A stretch of 9,239 nucleotides of DNA from contig CAMDRY010000096.1 in the NCBI GenBank assembly GCA_945906975.1, positions 1 to 9,239 on the forward strand. The letters are read 5' to 3'. Made by a program: the position numbers and the translations under genes. The notes under the pieces are model-generated. The model did no database searches. It was not told the DNA's origin and was given only the letters and a program-made list of their open reading frames with translations. Below are positions 1-6,010 of the stretch, piece after piece. The stretch is from Bordetella parapertussis (GTDB lineage: Bacteria; Pseudomonadota; Gammaproteobacteria; Burkholderiales; SG8-39). The stretch's first letter is position 1; the number at the start of each line of letters is the position of its first letter.

Positions 1-1
1 G

Positions 2-37
2 GCCGCCGATGCTGCAAAAGACGCCGCCAAGAAGTAA
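2..37 (+). CDS. C-terminal end of an Ala/Lys-rich protein (partial)
   Basis: In the second plus frame the first bases read AADAAKDAAKK followed by TAA at 35-37, and a strong terminator follows within 15 bases. This looks like the last eleven residues of a gene that begins outside the window. Ala/Lys-rich tails of this kind occur in phasins, histone H1-like DNA-binding proteins and small periplasmic or stress proteins, so the family cannot be decided from this scrap. It converges on the hydrolase gene that ends at 132. Confidence 0.5.
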   Translation, partial: AADAAKDAAKK

Positions 38-49
38 TTTGGCAGCAAT

Positions 50-79
50 AAAAAACCGGCCCACGGGCCGGTTTTTTTT
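50..79. terminator. Rho-independent terminator, probably bidirectional
   Basis: A perfect 6-bp GC stem (CCGGCC at 56-61, GGCCGG at 66-71) with loop CACG is flanked by six A on the left and eight T on the right. The A/T flanks also pair, extending the stem. The T-run serves plus-strand transcripts from the gene ending at 37. The A-run gives a T-run on the minus strand, so it can also stop transcripts from the dapA-bamC-hydrolase operon that ends at 132. Confidence 0.9.
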
Positions 80-131
80 CGCCTGCTGTTCGAGCACCAC
101 GGCGTTCTCATAAATACGCCCTGGCTAATCG

Positions 132-890
132 TCAAATTTCCCTCCAGTCGAAACCGTCCTCCTGCGTCGCAACGCCGATCCATGAAGGCGCGCACGCAAG
201 CGCCTGTGAAAGCGCGCTAACAGCCAGCTCCGGGGTGTTGTTCTTCACCGACAAATGCGCCGCGACAATGTGTTTGAGGCGCGAATTGTCGAGCGCGCCC
301 AATAAGGCGCCTGAGGTGGCGTTATCAAGGTGTCCGTAAGGCCCGGCTACGCGCGCCTTCAGCGACGGGGGATAGCTGCCTTGCGCCAGCATTTGCGCAT
401 CATGGTTGCACTCGAGGACAATCGCATCGCAGCGCGATAGCATGGACTCGATATGCGGCGTGGAGCTTCCCGTGTCGGTCAAAACCCCGAGCCGTTTCGC
501 CCCGTCGGAGAATACAAACTGTACCGGCTCGCGGGCGTCATGGGGCACCGCAAACGGCGACACTTCAAGACCACCAACGGCGAATGAAGCATGGTCCTCC
601 AAAAAAAAGACCGCGCCTGCGTATCCCTTTCCGGCGGCACGCCAGCTGCCATGGGTCAGCCAAACGGGAAGGCCAAAACGACCCGCCAAACTGAAAACCC
701 CGTTGACATGATCGCCATGCTCATGGGTCACAAGGATACCGGACAACATCTCGGGGGTAAGGCCGATCCGCGCCAAGCGGCGTAGCGTCTCGCGCACGGT
801 GAACCCGCAATCGAGCATCAGCCGGGTTCCTGCCGCCTCGACCACCAGTGCATTGCCGGAACTGCCGCTGCCGAGCGAGGTGAAGCGCAT
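132..890 (-). CDS. MBL-fold metallo-hydrolase, YycJ/WalJ-like
   Basis: This 252-aa protein has the metallo-beta-lactamase fold. It opens with the SLGSGSSGNA strand-loop typical of YycJ/WalJ-like hydrolases. The metal-binding motif THEHGDH lies at residues 55-61 (H56, H58, D60, H61). Further likely ligands are H117 (PHDA), D139 (LTDTG), H187 (GPYGHLDN) and H212 (AHLSVKNN). Family members are cytosolic, probably di-metal phosphodiesterases or nucleases; the substrate of the betaproteobacterial branch is not settled, so a nuclease role here is inference. The ATG is preceded by GAAGG at good distance, which supports this start. It is the last gene of the dapA-bamC operon, 95 bp after bamC, and runs into the bidirectional terminator. 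An eight-T run encodes part of VFFLE near residues 94-98. There is no signal peptide. Confidence 0.9.
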   Translation of the reverse strand: MRFTSLGSGSSGNALVVEAAGTRLMLDCGFTVRETLRRLARIGLTPEMLSGILVTHEHGDHVNGVFSLAGRFGLPVWLTHGSWRAAGKGYAGAVFFLEDHASFAVGGLEVSPFAVPHDAREPVQFVFSDGAKRLGVLTDTGSSTPHIESMLSRCDAIVLECNHDAQMLAQGSYPPSLKARVAGPYGHLDNATSGALLGALDNSRLKHIVAAHLSVKNNTPELAVSALSQALACAPSWIGVATQEDGFDWREI

Positions 891-929
891 TAAAAAACCT
901 TCACATCGCGGCGAGTCGCCAGGCCATTG

Positions 930-946
930 CCCTGTGACGAACAGGG
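930..946 (-). other. Intercistronic hairpin between bamC and the MBL hydrolase
   Basis: A perfect 6-bp inverted repeat (CCCTGT at 930-935, ACAGGG at 941-946) with a 5-base loop sits in the 95-bp gap between bamC and the hydrolase. No T-run follows on the minus strand, so it is unlikely to be a full terminator. It could stabilise or process the operon mRNA, which is inference. Confidence 0.3.
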
Positions 947-985
947 ATTGCCCCGGCTCCGGCGGGCGAGATCAGGGCAGCGCAA

Positions 986-2125
986 TTACTTGAGCTGGGC
1001 TTGCAGCAGGGTCAGGATTTTGCGCGATGTATCGCTGGCATCCTTACCGCCATCCTTGTTGAGCACCTGAACCTCGCTCATATCGGCAGAAGCGTCCTTC
1101 ACCACCACGCGAAACTGCTCGGAGCTGGTTTTCTTCGCATCGCTCGAACGCCAGAAGGTCAACTTGGACAACAAACCACCCTCGTCCTTCTTCGTCTTCA
1201 CGTCCGACTCAGGATCGACATAACGGACAAAGTAATAACCCTTTGAACGGTCGCGATCCTCGACAGTAAAGCCGACACGATCAAGTGCCAGGCCAACACG
1301 ACGCCATGCCCTGTCAAAGGGTTCGTCCAGCTCAAGCGCACCGGTTCCATCGGCGGCGCGGGTCAGCTTGGCGCGCTCAGCCGGACGCGGTGCGGCGGCG
1401 GCCACCTGTGTCTTCGTCGCGTCCTCATCCACGCCAAAGCGCAGCATCATGCGACGCAGGAACTCCGCCTCCAGATTTGGATCCGGTGGACGCGATTGCC
1501 ACATCGTCTGGGAACGATCTGACGAAACGTATTTCTCTTCCATACCACGGTGGCTGATATAGATTTCGGTCCCACCTTGGGCCGAGCGCTCAAGCCGTGT
1601 GCGGAATTTGTCGCGGAAACCCGAATCGTAGATAGAGTCGATGACCTTGCCCAATAGGTTGCGCAATCCGTCCAGGGGGATTTTGGCGCGGTCTTCAGCC
1701 CAGTCAGTCTCCATGACACCAACAGCCGGCTGCTCGACGTTGACAAGGAAACCATTCTCTTGCCAGAACTCCTTCACCAGCGGCCAGACCTTGTCCGGGG
1801 CATCGGGCAACACCAACCAGCGCTGGTCGCCATTGCGTTCCATGCGTATCTTGTCCACAGTCGGCAACACATCCGCACTGGCGCTGCCGCGCGGTGCGCC
1901 GCTTCGCTCGGCTTGGTAAGCCGAAAACGTCGCCTGCCCCGGCGATGCTGAAACATCGGGCACGCTATAACGGTTGTCACGTCCCGGCGCAGTCAGATCA
2001 GGCGGAATCTGCAACGCCGGAAGCGTCTGCTTGCTCGCCGATTTGTAGTCAATCTTTTTGCTTTCCGGAAGAACCCCGCTGCATGCACCGAGCAGCAGCA
2101 CCACGAACAGGGCGGCAAACCTCAT
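986..2125 (-). CDS. bamC: BamC (NlpB), outer-membrane protein assembly lipoprotein
   Basis: BamC is an accessory lipoprotein of the BAM complex, which inserts beta-barrel proteins into the outer membrane. The 379-aa protein starts with a short lipoprotein signal ending in lipobox LGAC (Cys15 lipidated). Ser at +2 fits outer-membrane sorting. The mature N-terminus carries the BamC signature KIDYKSA, then a proline-rich extended stretch ([14 protein letters not shown]), the part that in E. coli BamC contacts BamD. Two helix-grip domains follow: one around residues 90-230 ([20 protein letters not shown] is typical) and one around 258-379 ([20 protein letters not shown]). The length is somewhat greater than the E. 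coli protein (about 344 aa). Its ATG overlaps the dapA stop in ATGA (2122-2125), so translation is probably coupled. Confidence 0.95.
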   Translation of the reverse strand: MRFAALFVVLLLGACSGVLPESKKIDYKSASKQTLPALQIPPDLTAPGRDNRYSVPDVSASPGQATFSAYQAERSGAPRGSASADVLPTVDKIRMERNGDQRWLVLPDAPDKVWPLVKEFWQENGFLVNVEQPAVGVMETDWAEDRAKIPLDGLRNLLGKVIDSIYDSGFRDKFRTRLERSAQGGTEIYISHRGMEEKYVSSDRSQTMWQSRPPDPNLEAEFLRRMMLRFGVDEDATKTQVAAAAPRPAERAKLTRAADGTGALELDEPFDRAWRRVGLALDRVGFTVEDRDRSKGYYFVRYVDPESDVKTKKDEGGLLSKLTFWRSSDAKKTSSEQFRVVVKDASADMSEVQVLNKDGGKDASDTSRKILTLLQAQLK

Positions 2126-3036
2126 GCTCTTTTACCCTCGACCAATCGCATACTGCCGGTGGCCGTTATCTGCGCCGAACGCATCGCCTCACGCACCACA
2201 TCGTGAAACTGCGGCGACAGCTCCGTAAGCGGAAGGCGAATACCCTCCTCAATAAGGCCCATCTGCGCCACAGCCCATTTGACCGGGATAGGATTGGCCT
2301 CAACAAACAGCTTCTGATGCAGCGGCAACAACAAATTGTTGTACTCGCGCGCTTTTTCCAGGTCACCGGCCAGACCGGCCTTGATCATCTCGTGCATCAG
2401 TCGCGGCGCGACGTTGGCCGTAACCGAAATCACCCCCTGCCCGCCCAACAATGTCAGCGCAAGGCAGGTTGCATCGTCGCCAGAATAAACTGCAAAATTC
2501 TTCGGCCGCAAGCGCAGCAGGTCGCTGCCGCGCTCGATGTTTGCCGTCGCGTCTTTTACGCCGACGATATTCGGCACCTGCGCCAGGCGCAACAGCGTTT
2601 CATTACTGATATCGGCGACAGTACGACCGGGAACGTTGTAAACAATCTGCGGCAGGTCAACCGCCTCGGCAACCGCACGAAAGTGCCGGTAAAGCCCTTC
2701 TTGCGTCGGTTTGTTGTAATAGGGTACGACCGAAAGACTCAATGCCGCACCCGCCGCTTTGGCCGAATGAGACAGCTCAATCGCCTCGGCGGTGGAATTC
2801 GCGCCAGTACCGGCTATCACCGGGATACGCCCCGCGGCGTGCTCCACGGCCAAACGGATCAACTGCTTGTGCTCGTCAACATTGACAGTGGGTGATTCCC
2901 CGGAAGTGCCGACAACAACAATGCCGTCGGTACCTTCGGCGATATGAAAATCAATCAGTGACTTGAAATGCGCGATGTCGAGACGACCATCCGCGTGCAT
3001 GGGGGTGACGATTGCTACCAGGCTACCGGTCAACAT
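2122..3036 (-). CDS. dapA: 4-hydroxy-tetrahydrodipicolinate synthase (DapA)
   Basis: DapA condenses pyruvate with aspartate semialdehyde, the first committed step to diaminopimelate and lysine, in the cytosol. The 304-aa sequence is a full TIM-barrel enzyme. The Schiff-base lysine is K161 in GVKDAT. The catalytic Tyr pair is present as Y107 (VPYYNKP) and Y133 (IVYNVPGRT), with substrate-binding R138. The pyruvate loop reads GTSGES (T44, S45) where E. coli has GTTGES; Ser keeps the hydroxyl of the proton relay. The C-terminus runs about 12 residues past the E. coli protein. The chosen ATG gives the usual family start ([13 protein letters not shown]), though no clear Shine-Dalgarno precedes it. 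It leads the operon with bamC (ATGA overlap) and the MBL hydrolase. The 83-bp gap upstream holds a TAAAAT box. Confidence 0.97.
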   Translation of the reverse strand: MLTGSLVAIVTPMHADGRLDIAHFKSLIDFHIAEGTDGIVVVGTSGESPTVNVDEHKQLIRLAVEHAAGRIPVIAGTGANSTAEAIELSHSAKAAGAALSLSVVPYYNKPTQEGLYRHFRAVAEAVDLPQIVYNVPGRTVADISNETLLRLAQVPNIVGVKDATANIERGSDLLRLRPKNFAVYSGDDATCLALTLLGGQGVISVTANVAPRLMHEMIKAGLAGDLEKAREYNNLLLPLHQKLFVEANPIPVKWAVAQMGLIEEGIRLPLTELSPQFHDVVREAMRSAQITATGSMRLVEGKRA

Positions 3037-3074
3037 AGATGTGTGTATCGCAGACTGTTGATTTTGAACGCTCC

Positions 3075-3080
3075 ATTTTA
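3075..3080 (-). promoter_or_regulatory. Candidate -10 box for the dapA operon
   Basis: On the minus strand GGCTAAAATGG gives a TAAAAT hexamer about 39 bases before the dapA ATG, inside the 83-bp gap after the methyltransferase gene. Transcription would start near 3068. No good -35 hexamer lies at 16-18 bp, so this is a tentative call. Confidence 0.35.
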
Positions 3081-3119
3081 GCCGAATCCACCGCCGCCCG
3101 GGATAGCCCTTACACCCTG

Positions 3120-3671
3120 TTACCGTTGCGGCAAGGGTACGACCTCACCCACCATCAGTTTGGCAAGGCATGCGCGCTGCACTACCGCAGCTTTCGGCTT
3201 GGCAATAAAACCTTCTTCGAAACCAAGCACTTGAAGCGTATCGCTCCAAGCATCCAATAACTCGGCCGGTCGCAGCAAAAACTCCGGGTTAGACGGCCTG
3301 CCGTGGCGTTCGTTCCCCAACATGAAGGTTTCGTAGATCAGAGTTCCACCCGGCCTCAGCGCGGCAGCCAGAAAGGGAAACAAGGCACGATGCAGGTAGT
3401 TGGTAACAATGATGGCGTCAAAGGTCTCCGGACCAAATGGCCATGGTCCGGTCTCGACATCTGCACGGAGCACACTGACACCCCAAACCTCTCCCAGGGG
3501 TTTGAGCGCCGCTTCGTCGCGATCCAGCGCCGTCACCAGAGCACCACGACTGGCCAGCAGCCGCGCATGCCGCCCCTGCCCGCAGGCGAGGTCGAGCACC
3601 CGTGTCCCGGGCAAAATAAGATGTGCCCAACGCAAAACCCATTCCGATGGCATTTGCGCGCCCTGCTCCAT
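3120..3671 (-). CDS. Class I SAM-dependent methyltransferase, TehB-like
   Basis: This is a 183-aa cytosolic methyltransferase with a Rossmann fold. Motif I is [12 protein letters not shown] (residues 25-36), the form seen in TehB/UbiE-type enzymes. An acidic residue that would bind the SAM ribose follows (D50 in ALDRDE). D71 (ADVE) is the likely adenine-side acid, motif IV is [12 protein letters not shown] (84-95), and the motif V/VI region is [12 protein letters not shown] (105-116). Family members act on small molecules or oxyanions such as tellurite; the true substrate is unknown here. The frame is open upstream of the ATG without another good start, and a GGGG stretch about six bases before the ATG supports 3671. 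It lies 28 bp after the small membrane protein gene and 83 bp before dapA, so those two probably share a transcript. Confidence 0.88.
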   Translation of the reverse strand: MEQGAQMPSEWVLRWAHLILPGTRVLDLACGQGRHARLLASRGALVTALDRDEAALKPLGEVWGVSVLRADVETGPWPFGPETFDAIIVTNYLHRALFPFLAAALRPGGTLIYETFMLGNERHGRPSNPEFLLRPAELLDAWSDTLQVLGFEEGFIAKPKAAVVQRACLAKLMVGEVVPLPQR

Positions 3672-3699
3672 CAGTCGCCCCGCCGCGAAAAAACCCGGG

Positions 3700-3882
3700 T
3701 CAAGCGCAAAGACGAAGACTGGCGAACTCGATCAGCAGCGCAGGATTGAGGTAAGCCAGAAATCCGACCACCAATGCAGTCACGAGCAGCGCCCCCCCAC
3801 ATAGCCACAGGAAGCGTTTGAAGCCCCGCGACAGATCCCTGTCGGGAACTTCCGGAGCATTAAGGGCAGAAACGGAATTCAT
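3700..3882 (-). CDS. Small single-pass membrane protein, unknown function
   Basis: This 60-aa protein has a charged N-terminal half (residues 1-23, including PEVPDRDLSRGFKR) and one strong transmembrane helix at about residues 24-44 (FLWLCGGALLVTALVVGFLAYL). A short hydrophobic tail ends in LRLCA. By the positive-inside rule the KR-flanked N-terminus should be cytoplasmic. I do not recognise the family. It sits 28 bp upstream of the TehB-like methyltransferase in the same direction, which suggests co-transcription. The Shine-Dalgarno is poor: GGAG lies about 12 bases before the ATG. The clean charge/helix layout argues for a real gene, but it needs homologue support. Confidence 0.62.
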   Translation of the reverse strand: MNSVSALNAPEVPDRDLSRGFKRFLWLCGGALLVTALVVGFLAYLNPALLIEFASLRLCA

Positions 3883-4057
3883 CAGAGCAGTTTACTCCAA
3901 GTCTTGGCGTGCGTGCACCAAGGCATCATCAAATAGACACTACTCGGCAAGCTTGTCGATACCGAATATCAAACACATGCGAGCAATCCTAGGCAACTCT
4001 CACCGCCTCCACTTGCCCTTCGGGCGGCAGCCACCATGCAGCAGCGTGCTGCCGGCG

Positions 4058-4063
4058 TATAAT
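4058..4063 (+). promoter_or_regulatory. -10 box of the tRNA-Arg promoter
   Basis: A perfect TATAAT lies 63 bases upstream of the tRNA, followed by a GC-rich stretch (CGGCCTCGCC), as is usual for stable-RNA promoters under stringent control. Transcription would start near 4070 and give a leader of roughly 57 bases, removed by RNase processing. No consensus -35 was found at 16-18 bp. The rest of 3883-4057 shows no gene; it holds short GC hairpins (for example GCCC-TTC-GGGC at 4015-4025) and must also carry the promoter of the 60-aa gene. Confidence 0.5.
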
Positions 4064-4126
4064 TCGGCCTCGCCCGAGGCGCGTTGTCGTTCCGGCCCCA
4101 CACCCAGGGCGGATTTTCGCCTCAGG

Positions 4127-4202
4127 GCCCCCGTAGCTCAGTGGATAGAGCACCTTCCTCCTAAGAAGGGGGTCACACGTTCGATTCGTGTCGGGGGCGC
4201 CA
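4127..4202 (+). tRNA. tRNA-Arg, anticodon CCT (reads AGG)
   Basis: The 76 bases fold as a complete cloverleaf. The acceptor stem is GCCCCCG with CGGGGGC, the D stem GCTC/GAGC, and the anticodon stem CCTTC/GAAGG around loop CTCCTAA. The variable loop is GGGTC, and the T arm is ACACG-TTCGATT-CGTGT. Discriminator G and CCA are encoded in the DNA. Anticodon C34-C35-T36 is CCU, so the tRNA reads the rare Arg codon AGG. The 3' ends of such tRNA genes are frequent attachment sites for tyrosine-recombinase elements, which matters because an integrase scrap and a toxin-antitoxin pair follow within 1 kb. The next 120 bases (4203-4322) show no gene and no clear terminator. Confidence 0.97.
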
Positions 4203-4322
4203 ACCATTTTCACCCTCCCCTGCGCCCTGTAATGTCTGGGGATGCCCGTCTGGTGCGGATTTCCAGCCTATCGCCCGACGCGATGCCAGGTTCGGAGAAG
4301 GCACCGGAGTGCGCTGGACGCG

Positions 4323-4658
4323 CTACTTGAGCGCCGCTTTCACTTTCGCCAATAGCTTGGGCGTAACTTTGGCCTGATGCTCGACCTTGCTGATGTAGGC
4401 TTGCGTAACACTCAGACGCTTGGCCAGTTCTTTTTGCGTTAGCTTGGCTTTGATGCGCGCCAGCGCAATGGGGCTGTCGACGTAATCCTCCAACGCGAAC
4501 GGCACATAGTCTGCGCTTTTATCTGCCGCAGCTTCACGCCCCGCCAGTTCGTCCTCGATCTGTTCGCGCAATGCGTTATAGACCGCCACCGGAATCAATA
4601 CGAACTCCGGCTTGCCGGATAGGGATTTAATGATTTGAAGGCTCACGGGTGCGTTCAT
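4323..4658 (-). CDS. XRE-family antitoxin of a RelE/XRE toxin-antitoxin pair
   Basis: This 111-aa protein has two parts. Residues 1-40 (with GKPEFVLIPVAVYNALREQ) resemble the toxin-binding or dimerising N-terminus of antitoxins. Residues 64-111 form a Cro/C1-type helix-turn-helix (LTQKELAKRLSVTQAYISKVE). It should neutralise the partner toxin and repress the pair's own promoter. The ATG overlaps the toxin stop in ATGA (4655-4658), and GGAG lies about ten bases upstream, so translation is probably coupled. The gene order is toxin first, antitoxin second, as in HigBA-type pairs. It is transcribed towards the tRNA-Arg. A stand-alone XRE regulator is unlikely given the overlap with a RelE-fold gene. 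Confidence 0.85.
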   Translation of the reverse strand: MNAPVSLQIIKSLSGKPEFVLIPVAVYNALREQIEDELAGREAAADKSADYVPFALEDYVDSPIALARIKAKLTQKELAKRLSVTQAYISKVEHQAKVTPKLLAKVKAALK

Positions 4659-4915
4659 TTGTAGGCATCTCCACGGGGTTTGATCTTTTCAATCGCAATG
4701 ATCTGAACATCGTCCTGACGTTTGTAAATAATTCGCCAGTCACCTACACGCAAACGATGCAGCGGCACACCAGCGAGCGATTTGGCATCAAGCGCCGGAT
4801 CGTCCGGATTATTCCCGAGTTGGACAATCTTCTCGGCCAGCCTGAGCCGCTCGTCTTTGGGCAGACTTTTCAGCTTTTTCTGCGCCTGCCGCTTGATCAG
4901 GACTTCATAGGACAT
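4655..4915 (-). CDS. RelE/ParE-superfamily toxin
   Basis: This 86-aa basic protein has the RelE/ParE fold layout. Two N-terminal helices (VLIKRQAQKKLKSLPKDERLRLAEKI) are followed by a beta-sheet core with the family hallmark RVGDWRIIYKR (residues 56-66) and a C-terminal strand ending IEKIKPRGDAYK. RelE-type members cut mRNA on the ribosome. The C-terminal R/Y pair fits this branch, but the activity here is inferred. It has no evident Shine-Dalgarno. A TATAAC box (4918-4923 on the minus strand) almost touches the ATG, so the message may be leaderless, or the main promoter lies further up. It is followed by its XRE antitoxin with ATGA overlap. The scrap of a tyrosine recombinase 62 bp upstream suggests the pair arrived with a mobile element. 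Confidence 0.87.
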   Translation of the reverse strand: MSYEVLIKRQAQKKLKSLPKDERLRLAEKIVQLGNNPDDPALDAKSLAGVPLHRLRVGDWRIIYKRQDDVQIIAIEKIKPRGDAYK

Positions 4916-4917
4916 CG

Positions 4918-4944
4918 GTTATACTAGTTGTTATTTTTAGTTAT
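4918..4944 (-). promoter_or_regulatory. Three GTTAT/ATAAC boxes before the toxin gene: candidate operator
   Basis: GTTAT occurs on the plus strand at 4918-4922, 4930-4934 and 4940-4944, that is ATAAC three times in the direction of the toxin gene. Start-to-start distances are 12 and 10 bases, close to one helical turn, so the boxes lie on roughly one face of the DNA. They cover the last 30 bases before the toxin ATG, where an autorepressing antitoxin would bind. The innermost box is part of the TATAAC promoter-like hexamer. Function is inferred from position. Confidence 0.4.
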
Positions 4945-4977
4945 GTCCAGTTGGGCCACTGCATTTGCACGTTTCTG

Positions 4978-5151
4978 CTACGTCGTAGCAATTTCTGCAA
5001 CGCGCCCTTCCACTACCGAATTCCAGCCTAGCAACCGGGCAACATGCGCGGCCAGATGCTCGGTCGATAGGTGCGCGTACTTTCGCACCATCTCCACGTA
5101 CTCCCAGCCGCCCAACTCCTGCAGCACGTACAAAGGGGTCCCGGCCTGCAC
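4978..5151 (-). pseudogene. C-terminal remnant of a tyrosine recombinase (phage-type integrase)
   Basis: The minus frame from 5151 to the TAG at 4978-4980 reads VQAGTPLYVLQELGGWE, then YVEMVRKYAHLSTEHLAAHV, then ARLLGWNSVVEGR. This is the C-terminal catalytic segment of phage-type integrases: the helix before box III, the LGGW motif at the LGH position, and the nucleophile Tyr in VRKYAHLS (codon at 5077-5079). Everything upstream is missing, including the R-H-x-x-R part. In the same frame a TGA lies at 5167-5169, and the sequence just before VQAGTP no longer matches the expected HTWASWH. No start codon with a Shine-Dalgarno serves the piece. It is therefore a truncated relic, 62 bp upstream of the toxin gene in the same direction. 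The stretch 5152-5260 shows nothing else I can name. Confidence 0.75.
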
Positions 5152-5233
5152 CGGGAGTTCACCGCATCACCAAAGAACATTATCGAATACAGGACTTACC
5201 TCAAGCGGGCTTCCAACTGCGTCGCATCGCAAA

Positions 5234-5285
5234 CCGGCTGCGCACAACAATAGCCCTTGCTTAGGGGGTGGCGTCCGGCTGCGCA
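5234..5285. repeat. Direct repeat CCGGCTGCGCA, 11 bases, two copies
   Basis: The word CCGGCTGCGCA occurs at 5234-5244, just downstream of maiA, and again at 5275-5285, inside the last codons of maiA. The offset is 41 bases. It may be chance in GC-rich DNA, a small duplication of the gene end, or a scar from the mobile element whose integrase remnant lies next door. Confidence 0.35.
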
Positions 5286-5902
5286 GAGGGCAACGCCGCC
5301 AGAACCGCTGGCAGGCTCATGCAAGCCTCATGAATCGCCATCACTCTCGGATACGCGCTTAGGTCGCAGTCAAAGCGCTGCGCGTTGAAAACCTGCGGAA
5401 CGACGCAGCAATCGGCCATCGTCAGCGCATCACGCAGACAATAACGCCCGGACAGCCCGTTGGCAACGACATGGGCCTCCATCATGCCAAAACCTTCGGC
5501 GATCCAGTGCCGATACCAGGCGTTCACGCCCTCTTCGTCCAGGCCATAGGTCTTGCGCACGTGCTTTAGCACGCGCAGATTATTGAGGGGATGGATTTCG
5601 CAGGCGATGATCTGCGACAGGGCGCGAACGTACGCACGCTCAAACGGATCGGGCGGCAACAACTTGGGCCCCGGATGCACCTCGTCAAGATACTCCATGA
5701 TGGCCAGGGATTGCGTCAAAACATGCTTGCCGTCATCGAGTACCGGAACAAGGCCCTGCGCGCTGACCGCCTTGAACGCGCCGCCAAGATGCTCCGCCTT
5801 GGGCAGACTGACCAGCGCGGGGTCGTAAGCGATACCCTTGTGGTTGAGAGCGATCCGCACCCGGAACGAGGCGGAGGAACGAAAGAATGTATAGAGTTTC
5901 AT
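5261..5902 (-). CDS. maiA: Maleylacetoacetate isomerase / zeta-class glutathione S-transferase
   Basis: This 213-aa cytosolic GST-fold enzyme matches the MAAI family in length and layout. The N-terminal thioredoxin-like domain starts KLYTFFRSSASFRVRIALN. The zeta signature SSxSxRVRIAL is present with Ser at positions 9, 10 and 12 and Ala in place of the usual Cys at 11, a variant common in proteobacteria. Glutathione-binding QSLAIMEYLDE follows at about residues 64-74. The helical domain carries IACEIHPLNNLRVLKHV, and the tail ALPSAQPDATP is typical. The family isomerises maleylacetoacetate (tyrosine/homogentisate pathway) or maleylpyruvate with glutathione. No hmgA or fahA gene is nearby, so the physiological substrate is uncertain. 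It appears to be a single-gene unit without an obvious Shine-Dalgarno. Its 3' end repeats an 11-base word found 41 bases downstream. Confidence 0.9.
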   Translation of the reverse strand: MKLYTFFRSSASFRVRIALNHKGIAYDPALVSLPKAEHLGGAFKAVSAQGLVPVLDDGKHVLTQSLAIMEYLDEVHPGPKLLPPDPFERAYVRALSQIIACEIHPLNNLRVLKHVRKTYGLDEEGVNAWYRHWIAEGFGMMEAHVVANGLSGRYCLRDALTMADCCVVPQVFNAQRFDCDLSAYPRVMAIHEACMSLPAVLAALPSAQPDATP

Positions 5903-5948
5903 GGCATGCCCGAATGATTTTGCAGCAGAGCATATAACGAAACCACAA

Positions 5949-5965
5949 GGCGAGACAGCCTCGCC
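5949..5965 (-). other. Hairpin between the four-helix membrane protein gene and maiA
   Basis: A perfect 6-bp inverted repeat (GGCGAG at 5949-5954, CTCGCC at 5960-5965) with a 5-base loop lies about 45 bases after the membrane protein gene. On the minus strand it is followed by TTGTGGTTT rather than a clean T-run. It may be a weak terminator or part of the maiA control region. Confidence 0.3.
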
Positions 5966-6010
5966 CGCGCGATCATTTTCTGGGCTTTAAGCGCAGCAAA
6001 AAATACACGC

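Noticed and set aside
1894..2895. 333-codon open frame on the plus strand
   Set aside because: It is the antisense of dapA and bamC, with Arg/Gln/His-rich composition and no domain; both minus-strand genes are certain.
3989..4213. Minus-strand ORF containing GAPDTNRTCDPLLRRK and LYPLSYGG
   Set aside because: This is the well-known spurious translation of the antisense of a tRNA gene; the tRNA-Arg at 4127-4202 explains it.
4203..4322. Search for an attachment-site copy or terminator after the tRNA
   Set aside because: No stem with a T-run and no repeat of the tRNA 3' end could be seen in this stretch or near 5160-5260.
3818..4330. 170-codon plus-strand ORF with APVAQWIEHLPPKKG
   Set aside because: It runs across the tRNA and opposite the 60-aa gene; the QWIEH stretch is the sense translation of a tRNA.
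4928..5362. 144-codon plus-strand ORF between the toxin gene and maiA
   Set aside because: Its composition is shadow-like; the minus strand of the same stretch reads as a tyrosine recombinase C-terminus and then as the end of maiA.
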